This document shows positions 9,977 through 18,224 of a stretch of DNA of 64,000 nt, piece after piece (positions within the stretch are counted from its first letter, which is position 1; each line of letters opens with the position of its first letter). Both the position numbers and the translations under genes were made by a program. The notes beneath the pieces were generated by a model. That model searched no databases. It had not been told where the DNA came from and was given only the letters and a program-made list of their open reading frames with translations. Source of the DNA: Komagataella phaffii GS115. Its lineage: Eukaryota > Ascomycota > Pichiomycetes > Pichiales > Pichiaceae. Location of the stretch: positions 1,674,001 to 1,738,000 of the forward strand of contig NC_012964.1 of NCBI RefSeq assembly GCF_000027005.1, read 5' to 3'.

Positions 9977-11386
9977 CTATTGTCCCTTTCTTTGATACCA
10001 CATGTATGCACGTTTATGAACGTCAACGGGCAATGGAGTGATTACCTCCGACTCGCCAGGACGGGAAACTGGGTCTCGTAAATAGACGGCATGGCAAGTC
10101 TCGAAAGAGATTTCAAGATGTTGGGGTAAAACTGCAAATGGTGCAAGGAATGGCCTGGGCGTCCATGGAGTGAAGTATGCTTTGGTAGAATCTTGACGCC
10201 CAAACAAACCTTTCTGCCAAGGAAAATTCACTTTTAGGCATTTTTCGCCATGTTCTTTAACTTCTTCCCATAAACTAAGATTCTTGTGTCGTCTCAAAGA
10301 ATCAGCCCAAGATGGGTCATATGGGAGCTCCTTTGCATCTTCACTAACTTTACTCTGCTCAAATTGTTCTCTGATGTGTTCCAGGTATTTGGTATTGATC
10401 TCTGATAGTAGTTGCTTTGTTCTTTTTTGTTTGAATTCGTCAATCGGCTCCTTATCAGTGATAAACTTTGTAACATGCTCTAAGGTGTTCTCATCCTCAG
10501 GCAGGTTCAGCAAATTATGCTTTTCACCTAAGGTTTGATATATTTGAAATACCTTCTCTTTCAAACCTGAGCCAAACTTACTTTCAAAGACCTCGGGAGT
10601 AATATCTTTCTTAGTTCCTCGCACAATGTCGATAACGTCAACAAGAATACTTTGGCGTGTGGTGGACTGCTGTTTTAGTTGTCTCCTAGCCTGGAGTTTG
10701 TTGTTGAATTCACGAATTTTCTTCACACGTTCCTTATCATCTGTTGAAATTAAATTAGACTCACCGCGGGATTGTTTCTTCGCCTGCTGTCGTTGCCAAA
10801 CCTCCAAAGGACTAGCTTTACTCTCTTTGACAAACTTGTTCCAGCGGGATATTTGAATTTGATCAACTTTGTAACTTGTCTTAAGATCGGGCTTGGCCTT
10901 TCCCAACGCTTCTAAGACCTTGTCAGGACGAACAGAAAAAACATCGCCGGGCTTAAGTTCATAATTTGGATGACGCATCACTACCCCATTAACAGACACA
11001 TACTTGTGTATTATATACTGACGGGCTTGACGAACACTACTTGCGAACATGGCGCGGAACAATGCCACGTCTAAACGCTTCTCCAAAACTGCAAAAGTTT
11101 GTAACATCATGGGTGTTTCGTCAGTATTCCCCCCTTGCAACGAGGCATCCAGTTGAGCAACTCCCTGCAGCTTGGGAGAAAAAATATGCTGCCATTTGCT
11201 TTCTCTAAGATGTTCTCCGTGATAGGCTCTAGTCTCTGCCTTGGAGTTCCACTTTTGTTGATACAGTGACTGGCCATTGAAGCCTGGCCTCTGTTTTTTA
11301 TAGAGGTTGAACAAATTGTATTTGTTCATAGAAGCACGCAGGCGGCCTCTGGTAAGAGACTTGAGCAGCACTGCTTTGCGTGGCAT
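9977..11386 (-). CDS. NAM9: Mitochondrial small-subunit ribosomal protein uS4m (NAM9)
   Basis: The 469-residue product starts MPRKAVLLKSLTRGR, the same pattern as yeast Nam9, which fixes the ATG at 11386; the open frame upstream has no other ATG. An S4 RNA-binding domain lies at about residues 80-150 (LEKRLDVALFRAMFASSVRQ then VSVNGV and LKPGDVFSV). A long mitochondria-specific C-terminal extension follows, as in yeast Nam9 (about 486 residues). It binds 15S rRNA and helps decoding accuracy. It is divergent from EAF7, and the order NAM9(-), EAF7(+), FPR1(-) matches S. cerevisiae YNL137C-YNL136W-YNL135C. Confidence 0.93.
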   Translation of the reverse strand: MPRKAVLLKSLTRGRLRASMNKYNLFNLYKKQRPGFNGQSLYQQKWNSKAETRAYHGEHLRESKWQHIFSPKLQGVAQLDASLQGGNTDETPMMLQTFAVLEKRLDVALFRAMFASSVRQARQYIIHKYVSVNGVVMRHPNYELKPGDVFSVRPDKVLEALGKAKPDLKTSYKVDQIQISRWNKFVKESKASPLEVWQRQQAKKQSRGESNLISTDDKERVKKIREFNNKLQARRQLKQQSTTRQSILVDVIDIVRGTKKDITPEVFESKFGSGLKEKVFQIYQTLGEKHNLLNLPEDENTLEHVTKFITDKEPIDEFKQKRTKQLLSEINTKYLEHIREQFEQSKVSEDAKELPYDPSWADSLRRHKNLSLWEEVKEHGEKCLKVNFPWQKGLFGRQDSTKAYFTPWTPRPFLAPFAVLPQHLEISFETCHAVYLRDPVSRPGESEVITPLPVDVHKRAYMWYQRKGQ

Positions 11387-11563
11387 AAAGGCAGGTGTCT
11401 TACAAAAGTAGGTGTTGACCAAGTCCTGAAAAAAATGCTCGTCAAAATATTCACATAGGAGTAGTGCTTAATTATACGCGGTTGTACTCAAAACTACTTT
11501 GACCTCCTGTCCGACTGAAAGCCTAATAAGCTTTTGTTGACATCCTTATAGGATCCTTTGTCA

Positions 11564-12277
11564 ATGAAGAGCTGGCAGTTTGATGAGGAAATAGCTCTTC
11601 TCCGTGCAGCATGTTACAATCGTCCTGTAGGAAAGGACAAAGCCAAGCATTTGGAGGCTTTGGTAAAGGTTTTATCTGATGCTGGGTATGCAGTAACCGA
11701 AAAGGATGCCTGGGATAAGTTAGCGGAGTACTACGATTTCAAGCAATTGGAAAACTTGGATCTATCCGACCAGTCTCCAAATGAAGAGGACATTGCTTCA
11801 AGAGATGTGTCCAATGACGAGGCACAAAACGAAGACGAGACTGATGCCACCGGTGTTGGCGAACCCGAGCACATGTTAGAACGAGAAGGAACACCAAGAA
11901 CTCGAACAAGATCAACTAAGATTGAAAAAACTCTCACACCAACAACCAAGGGCCGTAAGCGAATAGATAATTCAGACGAATCTGACAGATCGGATAGGGA
12001 GCGGAGTAGAACGCCCGTCAATAAAGGAATTGGATATAGAACAAGACGGAGAACTCCCAAAGACCGTCTAAAAGATCAAGATGATGTTGACGGCAGCAGT
12101 AGAAACTCTAATGACGAAGACACGAGGAACAACGATAGTGAGCTAGATGATACAGATACACCCAAAAGAGTCACTAGAGCGTCTTCTAGAATATCTAGAA
12201 GAACTCCACGCAAGGACAAAGACACCATTAAAGACCCCAAAGATACAACGAGCAAGAGGCGAACTCGGGCAAGGTAA
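11564..12277 (+). CDS. EAF7: NuA4 histone acetyltransferase subunit EAF7 (MRGBP/CT20 family)
   Basis: The 237-residue product begins MKSWQFDEEIALLRA. This is the conserved Eaf7/MRGBP head, followed by RPVGKDKAKH and DAWDKLAEYYDF by about residue 67. The remainder is charged and disordered, with repeated Arg-Thr-Arg/Pro-Lys clusters that look like nuclear signals. Eaf7 with Eaf5 and Eaf3 forms the TINTIN module of NuA4, which also acts independently at transcribed genes. An in-frame codon two positions upstream is TTG, so the ATG at 11564 is the start. Its position between NAM9 and FPR1 is conserved with S. cerevisiae. Confidence 0.85.
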   Translation: MKSWQFDEEIALLRAACYNRPVGKDKAKHLEALVKVLSDAGYAVTEKDAWDKLAEYYDFKQLENLDLSDQSPNEEDIASRDVSNDEAQNEDETDATGVGEPEHMLEREGTPRTRTRSTKIEKTLTPTTKGRKRIDNSDESDRSDRERSRTPVNKGIGYRTRRRTPKDRLKDQDDVDGSSRNSNDEDTRNNDSELDDTDTPKRVTRASSRISRRTPRKDKDTIKDPKDTTSKRRTRAR

Positions 12278-12351
12278 ATTGCTAATCAATTAATTCTGTA
12301 CACAAATACCAAAAAAGCATTAGCAATAGTAATTATCATTTCGTAGCGCTT

Positions 12352-12765
12352 CTAATTGATCCCCAAAAGCTCTACTTCGAAAATCAAAGTAGCATTAGGG
12401 GGGATGATATTGGGGAATCCACGGGATCCATAAGCTAGTGGACCTGGAATCGTCAATCTTGCAATCTCTCCAATAGACAGTTTTGGAATGGCCTGGTCCC
12501 AACCCTGAATCACCTGACCAACACCAATGTAAGTTTGGAATGGCTGATTACGATCTCTGGAGGAGTCAAACTTCTTTCCATTTTCAAGAGTACCGACGTA
12601 ATGAATTGTGACTAGGTCTCCCGTGGAAGGAAATGACTTCCCATCTCCTGGACTAATACGTTCAATTTTTACTTCTTGGTTCTGGGACATACTAAATGCA
12701 CTTGATATAAAAGTTCTTCGGCAAGTTTGAGTTAAGGTTCTTCTAAACAGAGAGGAGGTTAACAT
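12352..12765 (-). CDS. FPR1: FKBP12-type peptidyl-prolyl isomerase FPR1, possible mitochondrial isoform
   Basis: The FKBP domain of 112 residues begins at the ATG at 12690 ([13 protein letters not shown]). It carries the FK506/rapamycin pocket residues Tyr31, Phe41, Asp42, Phe51, Val60, Ile61, Trp64 and Tyr87 in that numbering. FKBP12 isomerises Xaa-Pro bonds and, with rapamycin, inhibits TORC1. Two in-frame ATGs lie upstream, at 12765 and 12828. The 25 residues from 12765 are rich in Arg, Ser and Thr with no acidic residue, an excellent mitochondrial presequence candidate, so I start the feature there. The canonical cytosolic form would run 12352-12690. It converges with EAF7. Confidence 0.93.
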   Translation of the reverse strand: MLTSSLFRRTLTQTCRRTFISSAFSMSQNQEVKIERISPGDGKSFPSTGDLVTIHYVGTLENGKKFDSSRDRNQPFQTYIGVGQVIQGWDQAIPKLSIGEIARLTIPGPLAYGSRGFPNIIPPNATLIFEVELLGIN

Positions 12766-12847
12766 ATATGTCAGAGAGTGGTGGCGCGGATGGCAACCTG
12801 CTCGCACCTTATAGTACAAGAAACACATCGATTACATAATCTATTAT

Positions 12848-15800
12848 CTATTCATCTATGTTTTCCCCTGTCTTAGAGAACATCAGAAAATCTCCATTTG
12901 AGGCCGTACTTAATCCCAGTGTTGCTACCAATATCGAAAGGTAGACTTGATAGACTCTATCATAGACCACCAGTCGCGGAATCTTAACGAATCCATCCAC
13001 ATTATCCTCGTTTAAGTCTCCAACAAAATTAATCTCTACTCTTGTTTTTGGAGGGACAGTGAAGTCGCGTGTGTGATAGGCATCTCGGAGGTGAATGTCA
13101 ACACTATGAATGAGTCTTGTAATGAATTGGAGAGCTACTTCTCCTGGATTCTCGATGATGTATTTGACGATCAAGGTTGTCTCACTTATTTTCACGATGT
13201 TGAGCAGCAAACGAGGGTCTGATAGCGTTACGCTTTGTTGACATACTGCGGACACAAACTCGAATTCACGACTACTACTCTCTTCACAGGGTTTAAACTT
13301 TAGATTGAGTTGTAGCTGGAGAGGTAACACTCCCTGAGCAGTAACTAATCTATTGGTGGTAAAATGATGGTAATATGTCACCTGTTGTCTATTTTCTAGA
13401 ATACGCCCCTGGTATGCCAAGTTCATGTCAGAACCTTCAGGTAATTTTGCAAAAGATGCATTTTCGGTCAATGTGGAAACATTACTTTCACCCAGCATTA
13501 GACTCTTTTCGCAAGAATTTTGAATCTTAGATTCTAAGCACCATTTTCTTGTAGATTCTGTGAGTGTGAACTCTTGGATCATGTGGTCTGGTATTTCAGT
13601 TTTGATTTCATAGTTTGGCAAAGGTAAGATGTGGAACTGGCAAAGAAAAGGATTGATTACCTGGAATGGTATCTTCTTTTGTACCAAAGCTCCGTGATCG
13701 TGTAAAAGAATCAGATCTAAAGAACTTTCACCATCTTTGGCTGGCGCGGTGAATTTAATTGTTCTAGACACCTGCCCCAATGGTGCTAGCTCAATCTGAG
13801 AATTAGCATCAGAGAGTTTTATTATGGAGTTATTAACAGAGGCCTCAACTTTGATCTTCAACTCTTCATTCTCAAGATTTTTATAAACCACAAATGCATC
13901 ATATTTCTGAGAGGAAAACAACGGACCAGTAGTGTCAATTGTCAATTCTACATCTGGAATCGTAGGAACAATGGTGACAACATTCGGAGCATTTTCAACT
14001 TGTTCAGCGTTCAAAGAAAATTTTATCGAAAAACTAGGCTTTAAAGATATTTCTAATACAAGCAATTCAAAACCGACTTTCGTTGGTTGATCAAAGGTGA
14101 AACGAATAGTTTGAAAAAGGTCATCACTAAATTCAAAAGGTCCAGAAACAATTTTAGCTTCTCCACCAGCTTTGCAATAAATCGAGTTAATGGTTGGATT
14201 TAGAAAGTGCTCACATTTCAATGCTGGTTTGATTCTTAAGTAACATGCGATTTTTTGTCCTAAATTAGCTACTGGTCGATCGAACCAGACCTCCGCATTT
14301 GCTAAGGGGATATCAGCATAGTTATACTCAAAAGTTGTGCAGTCGAATACAGACCAGTCGCAAAATTTCAGGAGCGCCGATACTTGCTTCTCCACGTACA
14401 CAGGCTCTATTGTAAGTAGAATGAGAAGGTATTTGAGCCCATCATGAGGCTTTTTCAATTGTAGAGAGCACTGGTACAGCCTCCAGAACACGACGCTAGT
14501 CAAATGATGCCACTTCTCTCTCTCTAAAGAAATCAGGGCTAATTTAAAGTTACTCGAAGACATGGCATAATTATTGGTTTGAAAGTACTCTTCGCCCAGA
14601 CGAAAGTAAATGGAACCTTCTATCCTTGGAAACGGAACCGAAGAGCTAGTTAGGGATCGAACAGCTCGATTTAAAGATTGAATAATGTACTCGGAAATCT
14701 GCAGAGACGTTTCATCTAGCTGAAGGTACTCATCTTTGATCGGGGTGGAGCCTGTGTAAATGCTCTGCCTGTATCGCTGCTTCATCTTTGCGGCTGAGGT
14801 ATACAGGAATGCAGTATTGGGAAGTCTCAAGGAGGATAGTGTGTATTTGGTCATGCCGCTTTTGAGATACTTCAAAGGCGCCAAGGTTCTATCCGTAGGC
14901 ACAAGTTCTTTGGGACATTTGTCACATAATTCAGCTAACCATTGTAATTGAATTGTTTTCCATGATAGAGTAGATGACGCATCGGGACTGAGATAAAACC
15001 TGTTGAGTATTGACACTACATTTTGTAGATGAATGTCGAACTTTTTGTAAGCTATATTAGCCTCCCTGAGGAGCAAATATGCTCTGCAAATGTGAATGGT
15101 GATGATATCCAGCAACTGGCGAAATTGCATCCAGGATGAAGAATTGAGGGTGATACTTTTCATCAATTCTATGATATTTTCGTAACCATGTTCCAAAAAC
15201 TTGACACATTGTTGAAATTGTGTCTTGAACTGCTGAACTATATTCATCTTAAAAGAATGCCTAGCCATCAATGCCGTCTCTTTGTAAGCTCCTCGGTATG
15301 GAATCTCAGAAAGACCAGCATTCTGTTTTTTTCTCAAACGTTTATCCATAGCATTGTAAAAATCCAAGCAATTGCTTTCTACGGACGTCAGGATATTGGA
15401 TACAAATGTACCACAGTCATCACCAGAAGTTCTGTAAAATTTTACGTCTTTGATGCTCATTTGTATCACATTAACCCTATTCACACCCAGTGTTGAGTTT
15501 TCATGGAGTATAACAGGAACAAATGAAGTTCTTGAAGCTGCGAAAAAGTCCATAATAATGCGTAACTCGTCAATTAAGATTGAATCAGACTCCGTGGCAT
15601 CCTCTTGCGATTCAAACGACTTTAGCTCATAAACACCAATGAAAACTGCCGGTAGCAGGTGAAGATATTTGATCATCCATTCTCTACTAATGATCCCATC
15701 TGGGTAAAGATCACTTTCATGGTGAAAAGGAGACAATATAGACGGCTCTTCATGCACTTCTTTTCTAGGAGGAAGCTTTACCGAATTGCCAACAAAGCGG

Positions 15801-16090
15801 ATGCGATACTTATTAAACACTCGTCTTTGAGACTTCTGATAAATGTCATTGTCCCAGATTCCATCAACATTGAACTTGAGTAATTGGGTTTCTAGCTCAG
15901 CCCCAATGTGACTACTGTTCACAACTGGGTAGGATCTTGGAACCATAAGTCCTTGAGAATTAGTCAATTGAACTATCTTCGATCCCAATAATAGTTTAAT
16001 TTCCGTATTTGAGCCAGTAGAGGCCACCAACCCCTGTACGAATAGAAGTGGTGCCGGTTGAGCCACCATCTCCTGGGGATAATGATTCAT
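12848..16090 (-). CDS. TRAPP complex subunit, TRAPPC11 (foie gras)-like
   Basis: The 1080-residue protein begins with a short PLLFVQGL beta-strand. It then shows LLPAVFIGVYEL, a polar segment, and a long helical repeat region from about residue 270 (a helix pattern including HSFKMNIVQQFKTQF and a later LGEEYFQTNNYAMS) typical of the foie-gras domain. The C-terminal half is beta-rich and resembles the trafficking-protein immunoglobulin-like region. This architecture fits TRAPPC11, a TRAPPIII subunit acting in ER-Golgi traffic and autophagy. S. cerevisiae is thought to lack a clear TRAPPC11. TRAPPC10/Trs130 is the main alternative. The call is from overall pattern; a profile search would decide. 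Confidence 0.6.
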   Translation of the reverse strand: MNHYPQEMVAQPAPLLFVQGLVASTGSNTEIKLLLGSKIVQLTNSQGLMVPRSYPVVNSSHIGAELETQLLKFNVDGIWDNDIYQKSQRRVFNKYRIRFVGNSVKLPPRKEVHEEPSILSPFHHESDLYPDGIISREWMIKYLHLLPAVFIGVYELKSFESQEDATESDSILIDELRIIMDFFAASRTSFVPVILHENSTLGVNRVNVIQMSIKDVKFYRTSGDDCGTFVSNILTSVESNCLDFYNAMDKRLRKKQNAGLSEIPYRGAYKETALMARHSFKMNIVQQFKTQFQQCVKFLEHGYENIIELMKSITLNSSSWMQFRQLLDIITIHICRAYLLLREANIAYKKFDIHLQNVVSILNRFYLSPDASSTLSWKTIQLQWLAELCDKCPKELVPTDRTLAPLKYLKSGMTKYTLSSLRLPNTAFLYTSAAKMKQRYRQSIYTGSTPIKDEYLQLDETSLQISEYIIQSLNRAVRSLTSSSVPFPRIEGSIYFRLGEEYFQTNNYAMSSSNFKLALISLEREKWHHLTSVVFWRLYQCSLQLKKPHDGLKYLLILLTIEPVYVEKQVSALLKFCDWSVFDCTTFEYNYADIPLANAEVWFDRPVANLGQKIACYLRIKPALKCEHFLNPTINSIYCKAGGEAKIVSGPFEFSDDLFQTIRFTFDQPTKVGFELLVLEISLKPSFSIKFSLNAEQVENAPNVVTIVPTIPDVELTIDTTGPLFSSQKYDAFVVYKNLENEELKIKVEASVNNSIIKLSDANSQIELAPLGQVSRTIKFTAPAKDGESSLDLILLHDHGALVQKKIPFQVINPFLCQFHILPLPNYEIKTEIPDHMIQEFTLTESTRKWCLESKIQNSCEKSLMLGESNVSTLTENASFAKLPEGSDMNLAYQGRILENRQQVTYYHHFTTNRLVTAQGVLPLQLQLNLKFKPCEESSSREFEFVSAVCQQSVTLSDPRLLLNIVKISETTLIVKYIIENPGEVALQFITRLIHSVDIHLRDAYHTRDFTVPPKTRVEINFVGDLNEDNVDGFVKIPRLVVYDRVYQVYLSILVATLGLSTASNGDFLMFSKTGENIDE

Positions 16091-16208
16091 ACGGTAGGTA
16101 TGGTTAAAGGAGTAGTTCCCACTGTAAACTAATTTTGATCGCGATGAAACTTAGAAACGAGTGGATCTGGATATAAATATTTCATGTACAAGTAACTAGC
16201 TGCTGAGA

Positions 16209-17582
16209 CTATATATCATCACCTATTGTAAATTCGTCTAAAATCTGCTCCTTCGATGCTCTAGCAACTGGCCACCTAAAGGCTGAACGTATATCTTGTA
16301 AACTTGTCAAACATGCATAGCACATGTCCACCTCAGAGCCGGGGTTCATTACCAGCTTCGAAGCATCATCCTCTAGTAGACAAGTTTCTGAATATATTCT
16401 AAGATTGTTTATATCAGCCTCGGTAACTACCGGGGCTGGCTCGTTAACAGTGATATTTTCAAGCCAGTGTTTAGGGTCACTTGAGAGTTGGATATCACAT
16501 ACGATGCACCGCTTGTTGTGCTCGGTTGAACGAAGCTGGTCTAATTTAGTACCAATCTTAACAACGGTAGAAACGACTTCCGAATAATCTCCTTCTATGG
16601 AGTCAAAATAAGATCTAGTTAATTCGTTGACAGTCATTGATTTGTTAACTTTACTTTTCAGCAGATCAGCGGCTTTCTTTTGATTCATCACGTTAAATCT
16701 TTCTAGTTGCAACATCTCTGAATAGTGCACCACTTCCGATTTAAGTACATCTCTTAGAGGATGAATAATATGAATCTCTGAGCCATTATGTATCTCTACT
16801 GCATCAGTGAGCCTTTTGCCTATTAAAGATGCTCGTCCCCGGACTGTTAGGGATATTACTTGATCAGCTAATTTTGTCATAGAATGCCCGAAGAGAATAG
16901 TCTGGCAATTAATAACCAAACACGTTCTTATTAACAATTGGTATATGACCATTTCCAATATATCTTCTCTGGAAGATCTGTTAGGAGTTTGATCTAGGAT
17001 TTCTGTAATGGTCAGCTTTTTTGTGTCTTCACTATTATTGCCAGTTATGTAGCTTTGAAAATCATTATCAATAAGTATGCTTCCAACTTGATCACTATCA
17101 AGGATAAACTGATTGGGATCGACTATTTTGAACGATACATCGACTGGACAGTTGTGGTCGATACCATAAGCCTCTTTCAATTCTTCGACTTTATCCCGCA
17201 CAGAATAGTCGCTATCTGAGAGGGTCGACTCGTCAACTATCACAACTTTCAAATGAAATCCTTGCCGCCCTCTATGAGTTTTAGTCTGTTCCAGTAAAAG
17301 ATTGAAAAGTATATCAAAAAGAACTAAAGAGGAAGAACCCATACTTAAAGCCAACATGACATTTTGAGATACAGATTCAACGCCTTTTTGAGGATATTGT
17401 ACTTTGAATTTATCTTCCATCATCAATTTTCTCTGTTTTCCCCTAATAAACCTTAAAAAACAATCTTTACAAAAATATTCCTTACGAGAAAAGCAGATGC
17501 TGCCCATATTCTTGCATCTCTGACAAATATTTTGGCTAGTAGAGATCCTCTGAGACGTGGCATCTGAATCGGTAAATGCCAT
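16209..17582 (-). CDS. NCS2: Cytoplasmic tRNA 2-thiolation protein NCS2/CTU2
   Basis: The 457-residue protein (yeast Ncs2 is about 493) opens with a zinc-ribbon-like cysteine cluster (ICQRCKNMGSIC, then FCKDCF). It continues with an ATP-pyrophosphatase-like fold (LALSMGSSSLVLFDIL) and ends with further CxxC pairs (CIVCDI and CYAC). Ncs2 with Ncs6 transfers Urm1-derived sulfur to wobble U34 of tRNA Lys, Glu and Gln. An upstream in-frame TTG exists, but the first ATG is at 17582. It shares a 323-bp divergent promoter with COX23. Confidence 0.88.
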   Translation of the reverse strand: MAFTDSDATSQRISTSQNICQRCKNMGSICFSRKEYFCKDCFLRFIRGKQRKLMMEDKFKVQYPQKGVESVSQNVMLALSMGSSSLVLFDILFNLLLEQTKTHRGRQGFHLKVVIVDESTLSDSDYSVRDKVEELKEAYGIDHNCPVDVSFKIVDPNQFILDSDQVGSILIDNDFQSYITGNNSEDTKKLTITEILDQTPNRSSREDILEMVIYQLLIRTCLVINCQTILFGHSMTKLADQVISLTVRGRASLIGKRLTDAVEIHNGSEIHIIHPLRDVLKSEVVHYSEMLQLERFNVMNQKKAADLLKSKVNKSMTVNELTRSYFDSIEGDYSEVVSTVVKIGTKLDQLRSTEHNKRCIVCDIQLSSDPKHWLENITVNEPAPVVTEADINNLRIYSETCLLEDDASKLVMNPGSEVDMCYACLTSLQDIRSAFRWPVARASKEQILDEFTIGDDI

Positions 17583-17905
17583 GATCTTGTAGCAGTTCAA
17601 TCAATGATGCCTCAATTTTTTCTCTTTCCTCTCAGATTACGTAACATTCATGATGGTAGATCTCGTAAACTATAGAAACTTGAAAGGTGGAATGGAATGA
17701 TGAGGCAACCTGAAAATACTTCTTTGAGCCCAATTCTATGAAAACCATTCATTGTTTTTAAGATTCGGATTCGGATTAATCGTTGGTACAAACACTAATT
17801 CCGAGTTTCAGGTAAACAAATGTTCTAGTGGTCAACATGGTGTTCCCCAGAATATAAATCTCTCGAAACTAAGTTTCATTCTTCTAAGAAATAGTAGGTT
17901 TTGCA
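17583..17905. promoter_or_regulatory. Divergent promoter NCS2/COX23
   Basis: The 323-bp spacer separates divergent starts. A TATAAA at 17853-17858 sits about 50 bp upstream of the COX23 ATG. No ORF or RNA gene is seen. Confidence 0.45.
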
Positions 17906-18199
17906 ATGGATGGAGAGGATAGAGATAGTGACATTTTAGATAAGGAGAAGATAAATTTTACAAAGGGTAGCAAAGATCAGTTCAAGTATTATCCTGACAC
18001 TCCAACAAGGGAAAAGCTAGAAAGAGCACTTCTTTTGAAGGACCCTACAAAATTCTATGATCCATGCGCTGAGTCGGCAAAAATGGCAACGAGATGTATG
18101 GAAAGGCACGATCAAGACTACAAGGAAGTTTGCTACGAATTCTTTCAAGCATACCGGGAGTGCAAGAAAGATTGGCTCGAAATGAAGAAAAGATTATAA
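17906..18199 (+). CDS. COX23: Mitochondrial intermembrane-space twin CX9C protein COX23
   Basis: The 97-residue protein has a twin CX9C motif: Cys54-x9-Cys64 and Cys76-x9-Cys86. The surrounding pattern DPCAESAKMATRC and YRECKKDW is characteristic of Cox23. Twin CX9C proteins are imported and oxidised by Mia40; Cox23 is required for cytochrome c oxidase assembly together with Cox17. No cleavable presequence is expected. In S. cerevisiae COX23 (YHR116W) neighbours TOM71, and here TOM70 lies one gene downstream. Confidence 0.93.
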   Translation: MDGEDRDSDILDKEKINFTKGSKDQFKYYPDTPTREKLERALLLKDPTKFYDPCAESAKMATRCMERHDQDYKEVCYEFFQAYRECKKDWLEMKKRL

Positions 18200-18224
18200 A
18201 AATAAGCAAGTTCTCTGTATTATG

